A stretch of 64,000 bases of DNA from an uncultured Oscillibacter sp. (GCA_910584075.1 CAJTZI010000001.1:47629-111628); one strand, 5' to 3'. Counted from the first letter of the stretch, positions 7,220 to 16,641 are shown. The notes: a model not told the origin generated them from the letters alone. Program-made: numbers and translations.

Positions 7220-8599
7220 ATGAACCGATTTGGCATCAACGTGGAGCTGAAAAACACCCCTGTCCTGGACCCGGACTTTATGCCCCTGATGCGCTTCAAC
7301 CGCGCTTTCCTGGCGGGGGCCAAAAAGCCGGTGGGCATCGCCGTGGAGCGGGCCGGCGGCCAGATGGCCTCCTGCCGCACGTTCATTCACGGCACCCCCG
7401 AGATGGCGGAGGCCGACCACTATTACATCGAGCGGATTGTGAAGACCATCCTCTGGATGAAGGGCGGCTTCAAGGTCTACGTCAGCGGCGACGAAGGGGT
7501 CTGCAAGTACCTCCAGTCCGTCTACTGCGCCGGAGGCCAGCAGGAGTTTGACTGGGACTACATGGCAAACGTCTTCGAGCACCCCTTCGAGGTGGTGCTG
7601 GTGGACGAGATCCCGGAGGCCAAGGACGCCCCCAAGTCCATGGGCGGCCACCTCAAGGGCTGCCGCATCGGCTTTGACGCCGGCGGGTCCGACCGGAAGG
7701 TGTCCGCCGTCATCGACGGCGAGACCGTATACTCCGAGGAGGTGGTCTGGTTCCCCAAGATCAACGCCGACCCGGACTACCACTACGACGGCATCGTGGC
7801 CGCCCTGAAATCCGCCGCGGAGCACATGCCCCGTGTGGACGCCGTGGGCGTCTCCTCCGCCGGCGTGTTCATCGACAACCGCACCATGAACGCCTCTCTC
7901 TTTTTGAAGGTTCCCAAGGATCTCTATGACAAGAAGGTGAAGGACATCTACATCCGGGCCATCACCGACACCTTCGGCGACGTGCCCTACTCCGTCATCA
8001 ACGACGGCGACGTGTCCGCCCTGGCCGGGGCCATGAGCCTGGACGACTGCAGCGTGCTGGGCATCGCCATGGGCACCAGCGAGGCCGTGGGCTACGTGGA
8101 CGAGGCGGGCCGGATCACCGGCTGGCTCAACGAGCTGGCCTTCGTCCCCGTGGACGCCCAGCCCGAGGCCATGCGGGACGAGTGGAGCGGCGACATCGGC
8201 TGCGGCGTGAAGTACTTCTCCCAGGACGGCGTCATCAAGCTGGCTCCCCGGGCGGGAATCGAGCTGGATGAGAGCGCCTCCCCGGCCGAGAAGCTGAAGG
8301 CCGTTCAGGCGCTGATGGCGGAGGACGACCCCCGGGCCGCCAAGGTGTATGCCTCCATCGGCGTGTACCTGGGCCACACCCTGGCCTATTACTACGAGCT
8401 CTACGGCTGCCGCCATGTGCTGCTGCTGGGCCGGGTCATGAGCGGCAAGGGCGGCGACCTGATTCTGGACACCGCCCAAAAGGTGCTGGCGGACGAGTAC
8501 CCGGAGCTGACAGGGAAGATCGTCCCGGAGCTGCCGGACGAGAAGTTCCGCCGGGTGGGCCAGTCCATGGCCGCCGCCAGCCTGCCGGAGATCAAATAA
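7220..8599 (+). CDS. ROK-like ASKHA-fold protein
   Basis: 459 aa, AAGGAG ribosome site. An N-terminal extension of about 140 residues precedes an actin-like ATPase core: phosphate-1 motif GFDAGGSDRKVSAV (about 150-165), the second lobe VGVSSAGVFIDN, INDGDVSALAGA with a sugar-kinase-type Asp, and the glycine turn LGIAMGTSEAVGYV. The usual ROK zinc motif is not visible. The architecture suggests a sugar kinase relative, but the long N-terminal part and the missing zinc site make the substrate unclear. It is a single-gene unit closed by a perfect hairpin. Confidence 0.7.
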   Translation: MNRFGINVELKNTPVLDPDFMPLMRFNRAFLAGAKKPVGIAVERAGGQMASCRTFIHGTPEMAEADHYYIERIVKTILWMKGGFKVYVSGDEGVCKYLQSVYCAGGQQEFDWDYMANVFEHPFEVVLVDEIPEAKDAPKSMGGHLKGCRIGFDAGGSDRKVSAVIDGETVYSEEVVWFPKINADPDYHYDGIVAALKSAAEHMPRVDAVGVSSAGVFIDNRTMNASLFLKVPKDLYDKKVKDIYIRAITDTFGDVPYSVINDGDVSALAGAMSLDDCSVLGIAMGTSEAVGYVDEAGRITGWLNELAFVPVDAQPEAMRDEWSGDIGCGVKYFSQDGVIKLAPRAGIELDESASPAEKLKAVQALMAEDDPRAAKVYASIGVYLGHTLAYYYELYGCRHVLLLGRVMSGKGGDLILDTAQKVLADEYPELTGKIVPELPDEKFRRVGQSMAAASLPEIK

Positions 8600-8623
8600 G
8601 TCCCGGGGACTGCCGCAGAATTG

Positions 8624-8666
8624 TGGAAAACGCTGATGGTCAATCCATCAGCGTTTTCCAGTTTTT
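8624..8666. terminator. terminator shared by ROK-like and Nudix genes
   Basis: A 15-bp perfect stem (8625-8639 with 8645-8659, GGAAAACGCTGATGG) is followed by GTTTTT on the + strand. It overlaps the last codons of the convergent Nudix gene. Confidence 0.8.
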
Positions 8667-9260
8667 ATCGTGGTATGCAGCGAAACACATCTCAATCTGC
8701 TCCCGGGTGTTCTTCTCCTCCGCCAGGGGCGGAAGGTTCTCCAAGGCAAAGCAGCCGCTCTCCGTGGTCTCGATGTTTGGGGTGAAATGCCCGCCTACCA
8801 AAGAGCACAGGACAAAGATTTTGCAGACCTTCCAGGCGTAGCGGGGCCGGTTGTGCTTCTCCCGGTCCTGCACGGCGATGACGGTGTCCGCCGTCACCTC
8901 CAGGCCCGCCTCCTCCCGCACCTCCTTGACGGCGTTCTCCTTGACAGACACGTTCACGTCCACCCAGCCTCCGGGCAGGGACCATCTGCCGTCATTCTCC
9001 CGCACCAGCAGGATCTTTTCGTCCTGAAAGATGGCGGCCCGGGTATCCAGCTTGGGGGTCTGGTAGCCTGTCTCGCAGCAGAAGAGATCCCGGGTCTTTT
9101 CCAGGGGAATGTCCGCCTGACGGCTGACCATCTCGGCGGCAATCTCCCGGATGCGCTCATACCGCTCCCGTCCGTAGGGGTCCGTTCCATAGTGCAGGCC
9201 CGCCTGGGCCATGGCCTGGAGCTCTACCGCCCAGTCAAGCCAGGGATTTGTCCGGTCCAT
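8640..9260 (-). CDS. Nudix hydrolase with N-terminal Nudix_N domain
   Basis: 206 aa. Residues 1-65 are a helical Nudix_N domain and 67-200 the hydrolase, as in the YjhB-type ADP-ribose / nucleoside-diphosphate group. The Nudix box (GWVDVNVSV ... KEVREEAGL) keeps the catalytic EVREEAG part but has Val where the first Glu of the classical GX5E is expected and Lys for Arg at the RE position; this variation occurs in this subfamily. AAAGGAG precedes the ATG at 9260. The likely role is clearing of nucleoside-diphosphate derivatives; the exact substrate is unknown. Confidence 0.85.
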   Translation of the reverse strand: MDRTNPWLDWAVELQAMAQAGLHYGTDPYGRERYERIREIAAEMVSRQADIPLEKTRDLFCCETGYQTPKLDTRAAIFQDEKILLVRENDGRWSLPGGWVDVNVSVKENAVKEVREEAGLEVTADTVIAVQDREKHNRPRYAWKVCKIFVLCSLVGGHFTPNIETTESGCFALENLPPLAEEKNTREQIEMCFAAYHDKNWKTLMD

Positions 9261-9303
9261 TGCGTCTCTCCTTTCATGCCCCGCGCCGGGGCTCTCGTCT
9301 GCG

Positions 9304-10587
9304 CTACACCGCCGGCTCCATCAAAGACAGCGTCACCTCTACAATCTCCCCGTCCCGCCACAGCGTCATGGGGAGTTCATCGCCCAGGTGGTGCTGGCGG
9401 CGGACGCGCAGCAGGTCCTGGCTGGAGCTGACAGGCTGGCCGCCGGCGGAGAGGACATAGTCCCCCTCCCGCACCCCCGCTTTGTCCGCCGGGGAGTTTT
9501 TGGTCACGGACTGCACCTCGATGCCCCAGACATCCGGCGCCACCTGCTCCCCCACCTGGATCACGACGACGCCCAGCGCCGGCTCCGGCTGGAGGCTTCC
9601 GAAGGTGAGAAGATCGTTGACAATCCGCTCCATGTAGGCCGTGGGGATGGCAAATCCCAATCCCTCGACGCTGGAGTAACGGGAGGTCATTTTAATGGTG
9701 TTGATGCCCACCACCTGGCCGTATTCGTTGATGAGGGGGCCGCCGGAGTTGCCGGAGTTCAGCGCCGCGTTGGTCTGGAGCAGCGTCATGGTGCGGCCCT
9801 CCACCTCCACGTCCCGTTCGATGGCGGAGACGATGCCGTCGGTGAGGGTCCCCCGCAGCTCCACGCCCAGGGGATTGCCTATGGCGTACACCTTGTCCCC
9901 CACCGCCAGAAGGTCGGAATCGCCGAAGACGGCGGCGGGCAGGTCCTGCCCGTCCACCTTCAATACCGCAAGATCGCTGTCCGCGTCCCCGGCCACATAC
10001 TTTGCCTCATAGCCCCGTCCGCTGTCCAGGGCGACGGTGCACTCCTGTCCGCCCTCCACCACATGGTAGTTGGTGAGAAGGTAGCCATCCCGGGTAAAGA
10101 GCACGCCGGTGCCCACGGAGGCGGAGCCGTCCCCCAGGTCCGTCAGGACCACCACCACCGCCGGATTCACCTGGCGGTAGACCTCCTGGGCGGTGAGGGA
10201 GGCGCCGTGCTGCCGCTCCAGCGGCAGCGTGACGCCCTGTTCCGCGGAACAGGCGGGAATGGAGACCTCCTGGGGGCCGGCGCTGTCCCCGGGCTCCCGG
10301 AAATCGTAGTCAAAGGGGTCCAGCCGGGTGTGCCGGGGAGCGGCCCCGTCCCAGAGGAACGCCGTCACCGCCAGGGCCGCCGCCAGGGCAAAACAGCCCA
10401 GAAAGGCCCAAAGCCCCTTTTTGGAGTGCCGCCGGACCGCCGCTTTCCGGGGCGGGGCGGGCCGCGCCGCCCCACCGGGCACACCCGGCAGGGGGCGGCT
10501 GTATATCTCCACCACCTCCCCCGGCGGGGGCTGGCGGTAGCTCTCCACCACCTCACCAGGGAGGCGGGTCATGTCCTGTTCTTCCAT
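9304..10587 (-). CDS. HtrA/DegP-like membrane-anchored serine protease with PDZ domain
   Basis: 427 aa. A proline-rich cytoplasmic N-terminus (1-57) precedes one membrane helix (about 58-78). The trypsin-like domain has the full triad: His175 (LLTNYHVVEG), Asp205 (DSDLAVLK) and Ser281 (NSGNSGGPL). A PDZ domain covers about 340-425 with GVREGDYVLSAGGQPV. It lies 6 bp after the histidine kinase gene, third in the operon, the usual arrangement of cell-wall-stress systems, where the protease degrades misfolded exported proteins. The chain is complete, with no sign of inactivation. Confidence 0.93.
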   Translation of the reverse strand: MEEQDMTRLPGEVVESYRQPPPGEVVEIYSRPLPGVPGGAARPAPPRKAAVRRHSKKGLWAFLGCFALAAALAVTAFLWDGAAPRHTRLDPFDYDFREPGDSAGPQEVSIPACSAEQGVTLPLERQHGASLTAQEVYRQVNPAVVVVLTDLGDGSASVGTGVLFTRDGYLLTNYHVVEGGQECTVALDSGRGYEAKYVAGDADSDLAVLKVDGQDLPAAVFGDSDLLAVGDKVYAIGNPLGVELRGTLTDGIVSAIERDVEVEGRTMTLLQTNAALNSGNSGGPLINEYGQVVGINTIKMTSRYSSVEGLGFAIPTAYMERIVNDLLTFGSLQPEPALGVVVIQVGEQVAPDVWGIEVQSVTKNSPADKAGVREGDYVLSAGGQPVSSSQDLLRVRRQHHLGDELPMTLWRDGEIVEVTLSLMEPAV

Positions 10588-10593
10588 GGGACC

Positions 10594-12030
10594 TCATTCC
10601 GCGACCAGAGAGAAGGAGAAGGCGGTCACGCCGTTCTCGCTGGTCACATTGATTTTTTCCTTGTGCTGCTCCAGAATGGTCTTGACGATATAGAGCCCCA
10701 GGCCCACGCCGTCTTTGTCCAGACTGCGGGACTTATCGCTCTTGTGAAACCGCTCAAACAGCAGCGGCAGCTCCTCTGCGGGGATGGTTGCGCCCTCGTT
10801 GCGCACCGTCACCCGGGCCTTGCCGTCCAGCAGGGTTACCCCCAGGTACAGCGTGGTCCCGGCGGTGGCGAACTTGGCGGCGTTTTCCAGCAGGTTGTAG
10901 ATCACCTGGGTGATCATGTCGTTGTCCCCCAGGACCAAGATGGGCTCCTCGGGGATGTCCGCCTCCACGTCCAGCTGCCGGTCCGTGATCTTCCGCTCCA
11001 TGGAGATCAGCACCCGGCGCATGCTCTCGCAGATGTCGAAATGCCCGCCGCAGCGCAGAGGGTCCATCACCTGCAGCTGGCTCACGTCCAGCATCCGGCG
11101 CACCATGCGGCTGAGGCGGCGGCTCTCGTCGGAAATGATCTGGAGATACTGCCGCTCGTTCTCCGGGGGAATGGTGCCGTCCAGAATACCGTCGGTGTAG
11201 CCGGCGATGGTGGTCATGGGGGTTTTCAGCTCGTGGGAGATGTTGGCGATGAACTCCTGGCGCTGGCGCTCCGTCTGCTGGAGGGACTCCGCCATGTTGT
11301 TGAAGGAGGCAGCCAGCTCACCGATCTCATCCACCTGGCCGTAGTCGTTCACCCGGATGTCAAAATCCCCGGCGGCATACTGCCGCGTGGCCTGGACCAT
11401 CTCCCGGATGGGCTGGATCTGCCGCATGGCGGTGACGGAGGAGGCCATGAAGGTCACCATCAGCACCACGAAGGCGGTCATGAAGAAGAGGCCGATGAAG
11501 CCCTGCCACATGGCGTTCAGAGAGGCATTCGTGGACACGGCGAAGGCCATGCCCGCTGTGGACTGTCCGCCGCTGGACAGGGCGGGCACGCCCAGGATAA
11601 ACCGCTTGCCGGCGTACAGCCCTCCCAGGTCGTCCCGCTGGACGCAGATGCCCTCCGACAGCACCTCTTGAACCATCTCCTCCGGCATAGTGACCACCCG
11701 GCCCTCCAAGGTTTTGTCGGTGGAGAGGAGCACATGACCCTCGATGTCGCAGATCAGAAACTCCACGTCGGAGACGTTGGCGGCTACCATCGCCAGCTGG
11801 CGGAAGTCCTCCCGGTCATAGGCGGGGTCGTTCTCCAGGTACCCCGCCGCCAGCCGGGCCACCATCTGAACCCTCTGGCGCAGCTCGTCCCGCTCCTGGA
11901 TTCTGGCATAGTTGTAGCTCAGGGAGAAAAAGGAGGCGCCCAGCAGAAACAGCGTCAGCAGCACCATGCTGACCATGGCCAGCAGCTGCCGCCAGTACAG
12001 GCCCTGAAAGCGCCTCCGGAAGGCCTTCAC
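10594..12030 (-). CDS. sensor histidine kinase (HAMP, HisKA, HATPase)
   Basis: 478 aa, GTG start overlapping the regulator stop (GTGA). Membrane helices at about 17-39 and 176-198 enclose a sensor domain of about 135 residues; HAMP spans 200-253, HisKA carries NISHELKTP with His266, and the ATPase domain has NLLENAAKF, the G1 region and DGVGLGLYIVK. It resembles ResE/WalK-type kinases. Together with the regulator before it and the HtrA protease after it, the operon looks like an envelope-stress module. The signal is not readable. Confidence 0.93.
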   Translation of the reverse strand: MKAFRRRFQGLYWRQLLAMVSMVLLTLFLLGASFFSLSYNYARIQERDELRQRVQMVARLAAGYLENDPAYDREDFRQLAMVAANVSDVEFLICDIEGHVLLSTDKTLEGRVVTMPEEMVQEVLSEGICVQRDDLGGLYAGKRFILGVPALSSGGQSTAGMAFAVSTNASLNAMWQGFIGLFFMTAFVVLMVTFMASSVTAMRQIQPIREMVQATRQYAAGDFDIRVNDYGQVDEIGELAASFNNMAESLQQTERQRQEFIANISHELKTPMTTIAGYTDGILDGTIPPENERQYLQIISDESRRLSRMVRRMLDVSQLQVMDPLRCGGHFDICESMRRVLISMERKITDRQLDVEADIPEEPILVLGDNDMITQVIYNLLENAAKFATAGTTLYLGVTLLDGKARVTVRNEGATIPAEELPLLFERFHKSDKSRSLDKDGVGLGLYIVKTILEQHKEKINVTSENGVTAFSFSLVAE

Positions 12031-12731
12031 GGCTTCTCCGGCGGCTTGCCGCCGGTGACCTCAAACTTATAGCCCACGCCCCACACCGTCTTCAGCGCCC
12101 ATTGGTCGGAGACGTTCTCCACCTTCTCCCGCAGCCGCTTGATGTGGACATCCACGGTGCGGCTGTCGCCGAAGTAATCAAAGCCCCACACCTCGTCCAG
12201 CAGCTGGTTGCGGGTGTAGACCCGGTTGGGCGTGGACGCCAGATGGTACAAAAGCTCCAGCTCCTTGGGGGGCGTGTCGATCTTCTTCCCATCCACGATC
12301 AGCTCGTAGGAGTCCAGATCCACCACCAGCCTGTCAAAGGTCAGCCGCTTGCTGGTGTCGTTGGGGATCTCCGTCCGCCGCAGCACGGCGTTGATCCGGG
12401 CGATGAGCTCCTTCATCTCGAAGGGCTTGACAATGTAGTCGTCGGCGCCCATCTCCAGACCCTGGATGCGGTCGAAGACCTCGCTTTTGGCGGTGAGCAT
12501 GATGATGGGTACCCTGCTGGTCTCCCGGACCTTGGCAGTGACGGACCAGCCGTCCATCACCGGCAGCATGATGTCCAGCAGGATCAGATCCGGCGCCTCC
12601 CTCTGAAATTCCTCCACGGCCCGTCCGCCGTCTCCGGCGATACGGACATCAAAGCCCTCTTTCACCAGGTACATATGGATCAGGTCGGAGATGTTGCGGT
12701 CATCCTCCACTACCAGGATATTGCGTCCCAT
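12027..12731 (-). CDS. OmpR/PhoB-family response regulator
   Basis: 234 aa. The receiver has E9/D10/D11, phospho-acceptor D53 in LILLDIMLP, and Lys in DYIVKPFEMKEL; the winged helix ends with DSRTVDVHIKRLREK, close to the ResD/YycF group. It is first in an operon with the kinase and HtrA genes. A TATAAT box lies about 40 bp upstream on the minus strand, but the -35 is poor, which would fit activation by the regulator itself. Confidence 0.93.
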   Translation of the reverse strand: MGRNILVVEDDRNISDLIHMYLVKEGFDVRIAGDGGRAVEEFQREAPDLILLDIMLPVMDGWSVTAKVRETSRVPIIMLTAKSEVFDRIQGLEMGADDYIVKPFEMKELIARINAVLRRTEIPNDTSKRLTFDRLVVDLDSYELIVDGKKIDTPPKELELLYHLASTPNRVYTRNQLLDEVWGFDYFGDSRTVDVHIKRLREKVENVSDQWALKTVWGVGYKFEVTGGKPPEKP

Positions 12732-12900
12732 GGCGCTCCCTCCAATTTTTGCAAGATCTGGTTTCTATTATACCGGTTTCTGTCCCGGGGTGTTGAATAT
12801 TCTGTTAAAGTTCGAGCCTCTTTGAAAAGTGTCAAAACGCCGAAAGGGAGAATTTTCTCCCGCTGTGCCCTCTGCCGTTGGTCAGACGGGCCCGGCGCGC

Positions 12901-14058
12901 TCAGGAGAGCGTCTCCGTCAGGGCGAGGCAGCGGTTCTCCGCCGCAGCCGCCGCGGTGAGAAAAGCCCGCAGGCCCGCGGCACCGGCGGCGTCTCCCAGC
13001 CAGACTCGCACGTCTCCCCGCTGGACGGAGACCTGCCGGAGGAGGTCCTCGGCCTGGGCGCCGTCCCACAGGCCGCTGCCGGACCGGTTCAGCTCCGCCT
13101 CCAGGCAGGAATAGCCCGCCTCCCGGGCCTCCCGGCGCTGCCGCTCGTCCCCGTTCTGGATTCTGACCAGACGGGTCTTTCCCATGGTGGCCCGGGCCAG
13201 GAGGGCGTTCCCGGCCTCCAGCTGCTGCGCAACCGTCCGGTCCGGGTCGGCAGCGTCCGCCAGCAGGCCCATGGCGTGCCCTGTGACGGTCATGCGCCGG
13301 AGGAGGTCTCCCCGGTTCTCCAGAAATTCAGGGGAGCAGAAAAAGGCCGCCTGGGCACCGCAGGCGTCCAGGGCGTCCAGCTGGGCCGCCGTGCCCTCCC
13401 CCGCCGTCAGGCAGAGGTAGACGCTCTTTCCGTCCCCGCCGGGCAGCTGGACGCCGGCTGGGGGCGTTCCCGTGCCGCTGTCCGCCGGATGGCGCTCCCG
13501 CAGGTACTGCTCATACCGCATGGAGATCTGACTGAAGGCGGCGTTGATGAAGTCCTGTTCCGACAGGCCGAAGTTGGGCTGCCGGAGCCAGACCAAGGCG
13601 CCGTAGCTGGACTCGCCGGCGGTATCGATGGACAAGGGGGTCACAGAGTACTCCAGCTTGAAAAACTCCGCCACCACCGACGCGGGAACAAAGATCTCCC
13701 CGCCCCGCCGGATGGCGCCCCGAAAGGTGATGTTTCCGTCGCTGTCCCGGACGAAATTGCCGCTGAGGTCAAACATCAGCGAGCGGTTGTTGCCCGTATA
13801 GAGAATACAGAGGTTGGGATTTGAGATGTTGCTGGGGAGATAGGCCACGCCCAGGGATTTGTTCACCTGTCCGGTGAAGATGGAACTGGCCACGTACAGG
13901 TATCCGTCGGACCAGAAGGGCATGGTGGCGTCGTCCAGGGGGAGGATATCGTTTCCGGCCGCGGTGATATAGACGCTGCCGGCGGCCTCCGCGGCCGCGG
14001 GGGCCAGGGCCAATGCCAGCGCCAGGCAAAGCGCCAGCGCCGCCGCTCTCTTTTTCAT
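12901..14058 (-). CDS. exported stalk-domain protein with degenerate polysaccharide-deacetylase-like region
   Basis: 385 aa. A signal peptide covers 1-26 (ALA/AEA cleavage). Residues 27-135 look like a copper-amine-oxidase-N-like stalk domain (SLMFDLSGN, RGGEIFVPASVVAEFF). Residues 205-385 follow the fold order of NodB polysaccharide deacetylases (KSVYLCLTAGEGTAAQLDAL, then AQAAFFCSPEFL, then VTGHAMGLLADA), but the metal-binding pattern is lost: the first motif reads LTAGEG instead of TFDDG, so it is unlikely to deacetylate. It may be a binding protein for cell-wall glycan. It sits beside spoIID on the same strand. Confidence 0.65.
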   Translation of the reverse strand: MKKRAAALALCLALALALAPAAAEAAGSVYITAAGNDILPLDDATMPFWSDGYLYVASSIFTGQVNKSLGVAYLPSNISNPNLCILYTGNNRSLMFDLSGNFVRDSDGNITFRGAIRRGGEIFVPASVVAEFFKLEYSVTPLSIDTAGESSYGALVWLRQPNFGLSEQDFINAAFSQISMRYEQYLRERHPADSGTGTPPAGVQLPGGDGKSVYLCLTAGEGTAAQLDALDACGAQAAFFCSPEFLENRGDLLRRMTVTGHAMGLLADAADPDRTVAQQLEAGNALLARATMGKTRLVRIQNGDERQRREAREAGYSCLEAELNRSGSGLWDGAQAEDLLRQVSVQRGDVRVWLGDAAGAAGLRAFLTAAAAAENRCLALTETLS

Positions 14059-14141
14059 GCCCCGCCTCCCCTCAAATACGCGGTTGTCTGCGCCCGGAGC
14101 ACACAGCCCCGGGACAAAATATTTGCTCTGCGGGCATTATA

Positions 14142-15185
14142 TCACGGATTCCCCGGATTTGTAAAGTCCGCCGCCCGGTAAGGCTCCACGGTGACGCCGG
14201 TATAGTAGTGGGTCAGGATCTCCTGATAGTCCGCCCCCTCCGCCGCCATGGCGTTGGCGCCGTACTGGCTCATGCCCACGCCGTGGCCGTAGCCGGTGAC
14301 AAAAAACACCGCCTCTCCCTCCTGAACCTCCCAGCTGAAGCAGGCGGAGCGAAGGCCCAGGGCCGCGCGCAGGGTGCTGCCCTTCGCCGTCACGCCGCCC
14401 ACGGAGACGGTGGAGACGCTGCCGGCGCTGTCCGTCCGGGCGTCCGCCAGCCAGCCCGCCATGCCGCCGCTGAGATCCGCCTCCGGAAAGGCGGCCAGGA
14501 GCTTCTGCCGCAGTTCCTCCCTGGAGAACTCCACCCGGCTGTAATAGTTGGGGATGCTCTCCGCCGCCTCCGGGGAGGAGACTGCCTGGAGATAGGGCAG
14601 GTCGTTGAGCCACACCTCCCCCGACGTCCGGGTCAGCCCCGCTGAGGAGGAGTGGAACACCGCCAGAATCGGCACGCCGCCGTAGAGGATCGCCTGTCCG
14701 TCGGTGGCCGTCACCGCCTCCTCGATCTTCTTTTCATAGCCGGCGGCGTTTTCTCCCCAGTTGGCCCTGGCCCGCTCCTCGCTGATATAGGCCTGACAGC
14801 AGGTGGAGTCTGTGCAGAGATCGGCGGAATCGCCGTGATTTCCGCCGGTTTGGAGCTTGTACAGGGTATACGTCCGGGCCGCCGCCGCCTGGGCCTTCAG
14901 GGCCTCCGGCTGGAAGGAGGCAGGCATCTCCGCCCGCACCACGCCCAGGAGGTACTCCCCCAGGTCCATCTCCAGCACCGTGTCCCCGTCCAGCACCCGC
15001 AGAGTGATCTCCCCGTCCAGCTGGCCGCTGGCAAAGGGGGCGCCCTCCGTCTCGTCCACTGGCGTCTCCCGTCCGAAGAGGGCCGTGCGGAAGGGCACGA
15101 CCACCAGCAGCGGCAGCAGAAACAGCGCCGCCAGCAGAGCCGCCGACACGGCTACGCTCTGCCGGACCTGATTTCTCCTTCTCAT
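14142..15185 (-). CDS. spoIID: SpoIID-type sporulation glycan hydrolase (lytic transglycosylase)
   Basis: 347 aa from the ATG at 15185, which follows AAAGGAGG; the open frame extends 22 codons further without a ribosome site. One N-terminal membrane helix (about 10-32) is followed by the SpoIID core: LGEYLLGVVRAEMP with the catalytic Glu, EALKAQAAAARTY, CCQAY, then HSSSAGLT, and the closing GYGHGVGMSQYGANAMA. In spore formers SpoIID cleaves denuded peptidoglycan strands during engulfment. A CATAGAGT sequence near 15230 resembles a sigma-E -10 box, which would fit mother-cell expression, but that is weak. LytB-type relatives are the alternative. Confidence 0.82.
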   Translation of the reverse strand: MRRRNQVRQSVAVSAALLAALFLLPLLVVVPFRTALFGRETPVDETEGAPFASGQLDGEITLRVLDGDTVLEMDLGEYLLGVVRAEMPASFQPEALKAQAAAARTYTLYKLQTGGNHGDSADLCTDSTCCQAYISEERARANWGENAAGYEKKIEEAVTATDGQAILYGGVPILAVFHSSSAGLTRTSGEVWLNDLPYLQAVSSPEAAESIPNYYSRVEFSREELRQKLLAAFPEADLSGGMAGWLADARTDSAGSVSTVSVGGVTAKGSTLRAALGLRSACFSWEVQEGEAVFFVTGYGHGVGMSQYGANAMAAEGADYQEILTHYYTGVTVEPYRAADFTNPGNP

Positions 15186-15299
15186 GGGGGTTCCTCCTTT
15201 GTTCGCGGCCCCGCGGGCCTGTCCTCTCCAATACTCTATGCGCCGGGGCACGGGTTATAGTCAACAAATTTCAATAAAAAAATGATTCGCTCCCCGGCA

Positions 15300-15328
15300 T
15301 GGACAAATCACTCGAACCGTGATATACT
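15300..15328 (+). promoter_or_regulatory. promoter of the membrane protein gene
   Basis: TGGACA (15300-15305), a 17-bp spacer, TATACT (15323-15328). The leader would be about 30 nt. Confidence 0.5.
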
Positions 15329-15364
15329 TCCAAATGACTTTTTTGTCCGAAAGGATTCTGTGCG

Positions 15365-16252
15365 ATGAAAAAACAACTCCTGCTCCCTCTGGCCGCCGCC
15401 GCGGGGGGCGCCGTCGCCCTGGTGCTGCGGCTGCTGCAAAATAAAACCGGCTTTGAGCCCGCCACCGGCCTTCCCATCCCCGGAAACGCCCCGGGGGTGG
15501 CTCTGGCGGTGTTTCTGGCGGTTCTGGCCGCGGTGCTGTACCTCCTGGCCCGTCTGCTGCCCGCGGAGACCGAGGAGGGCCCCTTCTTCCCTGAGGATTT
15601 CCGCACAGCCAACGCCGGACTTGTGGTCCTGCCCGTCATGGGCATCTTCCTCATGGCGGTCTCCGGTGCGCTGGACATCGCCGCCGGCGCGGCGTTGCTG
15701 AATTCCCTGGAGGCCGTGGGCGGTCCGGACGGCCCCACTGTCATCTGGTCCACCTGGGGTCCGGCCTCCGGCCTCACCTTCACCCCCAAGGCCCGGGTGC
15801 TGGCGGGGGCACTGGTGCTGACCAGCGCCGTGAGCCTCTTCCCCGCCGCCGCCTGCTGCCGCTGCCGCCCCGGCGTCCGGCCCAGGACCGCAAGCCCTGC
15901 CCTGCTGCTGGTCTCTCCGGTGTGCATGGTGGCCCGGCTGGTGCTGGCCTACCGGGTGGACTCCGTGAATCCGGCCTTGCAGGCCTATTATGTGGAGATT
16001 CTGGCCCTGGCCTTCATGACCCTGGCCTTTTACCGCCTGTCCTCCTTCGCCTACCACGCCCCCAAGCCCCGCCGCTTCGCCCTGTACGCCGGGGCGGCCG
16101 CGGCCCTGTGCCTGACGGCCCTGGCGGACGGGGAGAGCCTGTCCGCCCTGCTGCTGTACGCCGGCGGCGCGGCGGTGCTGCTGGGCTTTTTGCTGCTGTG
16201 GCTGACGGAGGGACGCTCCGTGTCGGAGATCGTGGAAAACGGTGGCGCCTGA
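15365..16252 (+). CDS. polytopic membrane protein of unknown function
   Basis: 295 aa with about seven predicted membrane helices (residues 5-22, 40-62, 85-110, 140-165, 183-203, 218-235, 240-280). AAAGGA precedes the ATG. The N-terminus is a short Lys-rich segment, so the first helix probably inserts with its N-terminus inside. No family is recognised. It is divergent from spoIID and stands alone. Confidence 0.7.
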   Translation: MKKQLLLPLAAAAGGAVALVLRLLQNKTGFEPATGLPIPGNAPGVALAVFLAVLAAVLYLLARLLPAETEEGPFFPEDFRTANAGLVVLPVMGIFLMAVSGALDIAAGAALLNSLEAVGGPDGPTVIWSTWGPASGLTFTPKARVLAGALVLTSAVSLFPAAACCRCRPGVRPRTASPALLLVSPVCMVARLVLAYRVDSVNPALQAYYVEILALAFMTLAFYRLSSFAYHAPKPRRFALYAGAAAALCLTALADGESLSALLLYAGGAAVLLGFLLLWLTEGRSVSEIVENGGA

Positions 16253-16641
16253 GGGAGCGGACGAAGCTTGAGCCTATTGTAGCACACCCGCCGCTCCCGT
16301 CAATGAACAGGTGATGAAATCGGGACGCGGAGCGGCCCAGGGAAGAGATATTTACAGAAAGTTCAAAAAAATTCAGGATTCTCTTCATATTTCCCGGGTA
16401 TGATGAGTTCATCCTCCAAGGAGGACAACTCCCTCTCATTTCTTTTTTCTCTCCAAACACGGCGGCGCGGACCCGGTCAACGGGCGCGCCGCCGTGTTTG
16501 TCGTCTCGGTTTGGAGCGTGCTTGAAAACCGTCAAATCGCCCCGCCTGACAGGAAATCCGCCTCCATCCGGTATTGCGCCGGTTTTCAAACCGGCTTTAG
16601 GCGAAGCGCCAGGCTTTTCCCGCGTTTCCTGGAAGACGCTC
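16253..16641. other. intergenic region with a long hairpin
   Basis: No gene is seen in this 389-bp stretch. It holds a short GGAGCGG/CCGCTCC inverted repeat just after the membrane protein gene and, at 16454-16500, a 16-bp perfect stem (CAAACACGGCGGCGCG with its complement) around a loop that can form a further CCG/CGG pairing. A TATGAT-like box lies near 16400, so a short untranslated transcript ending at this hairpin is possible. Confidence 0.35.

Noticed and set aside
7000-8479. 494-aa minus-strand frame opposite the ROK-like gene
   Set aside because: Antisense shadow; the + strand gene has a ribosome site, promoter and family motifs.
9211-12072. 953-aa open frame on the + strand
   Set aside because: Antisense to the HtrA and histidine kinase genes, whose motifs and spacing are clear on the other strand.
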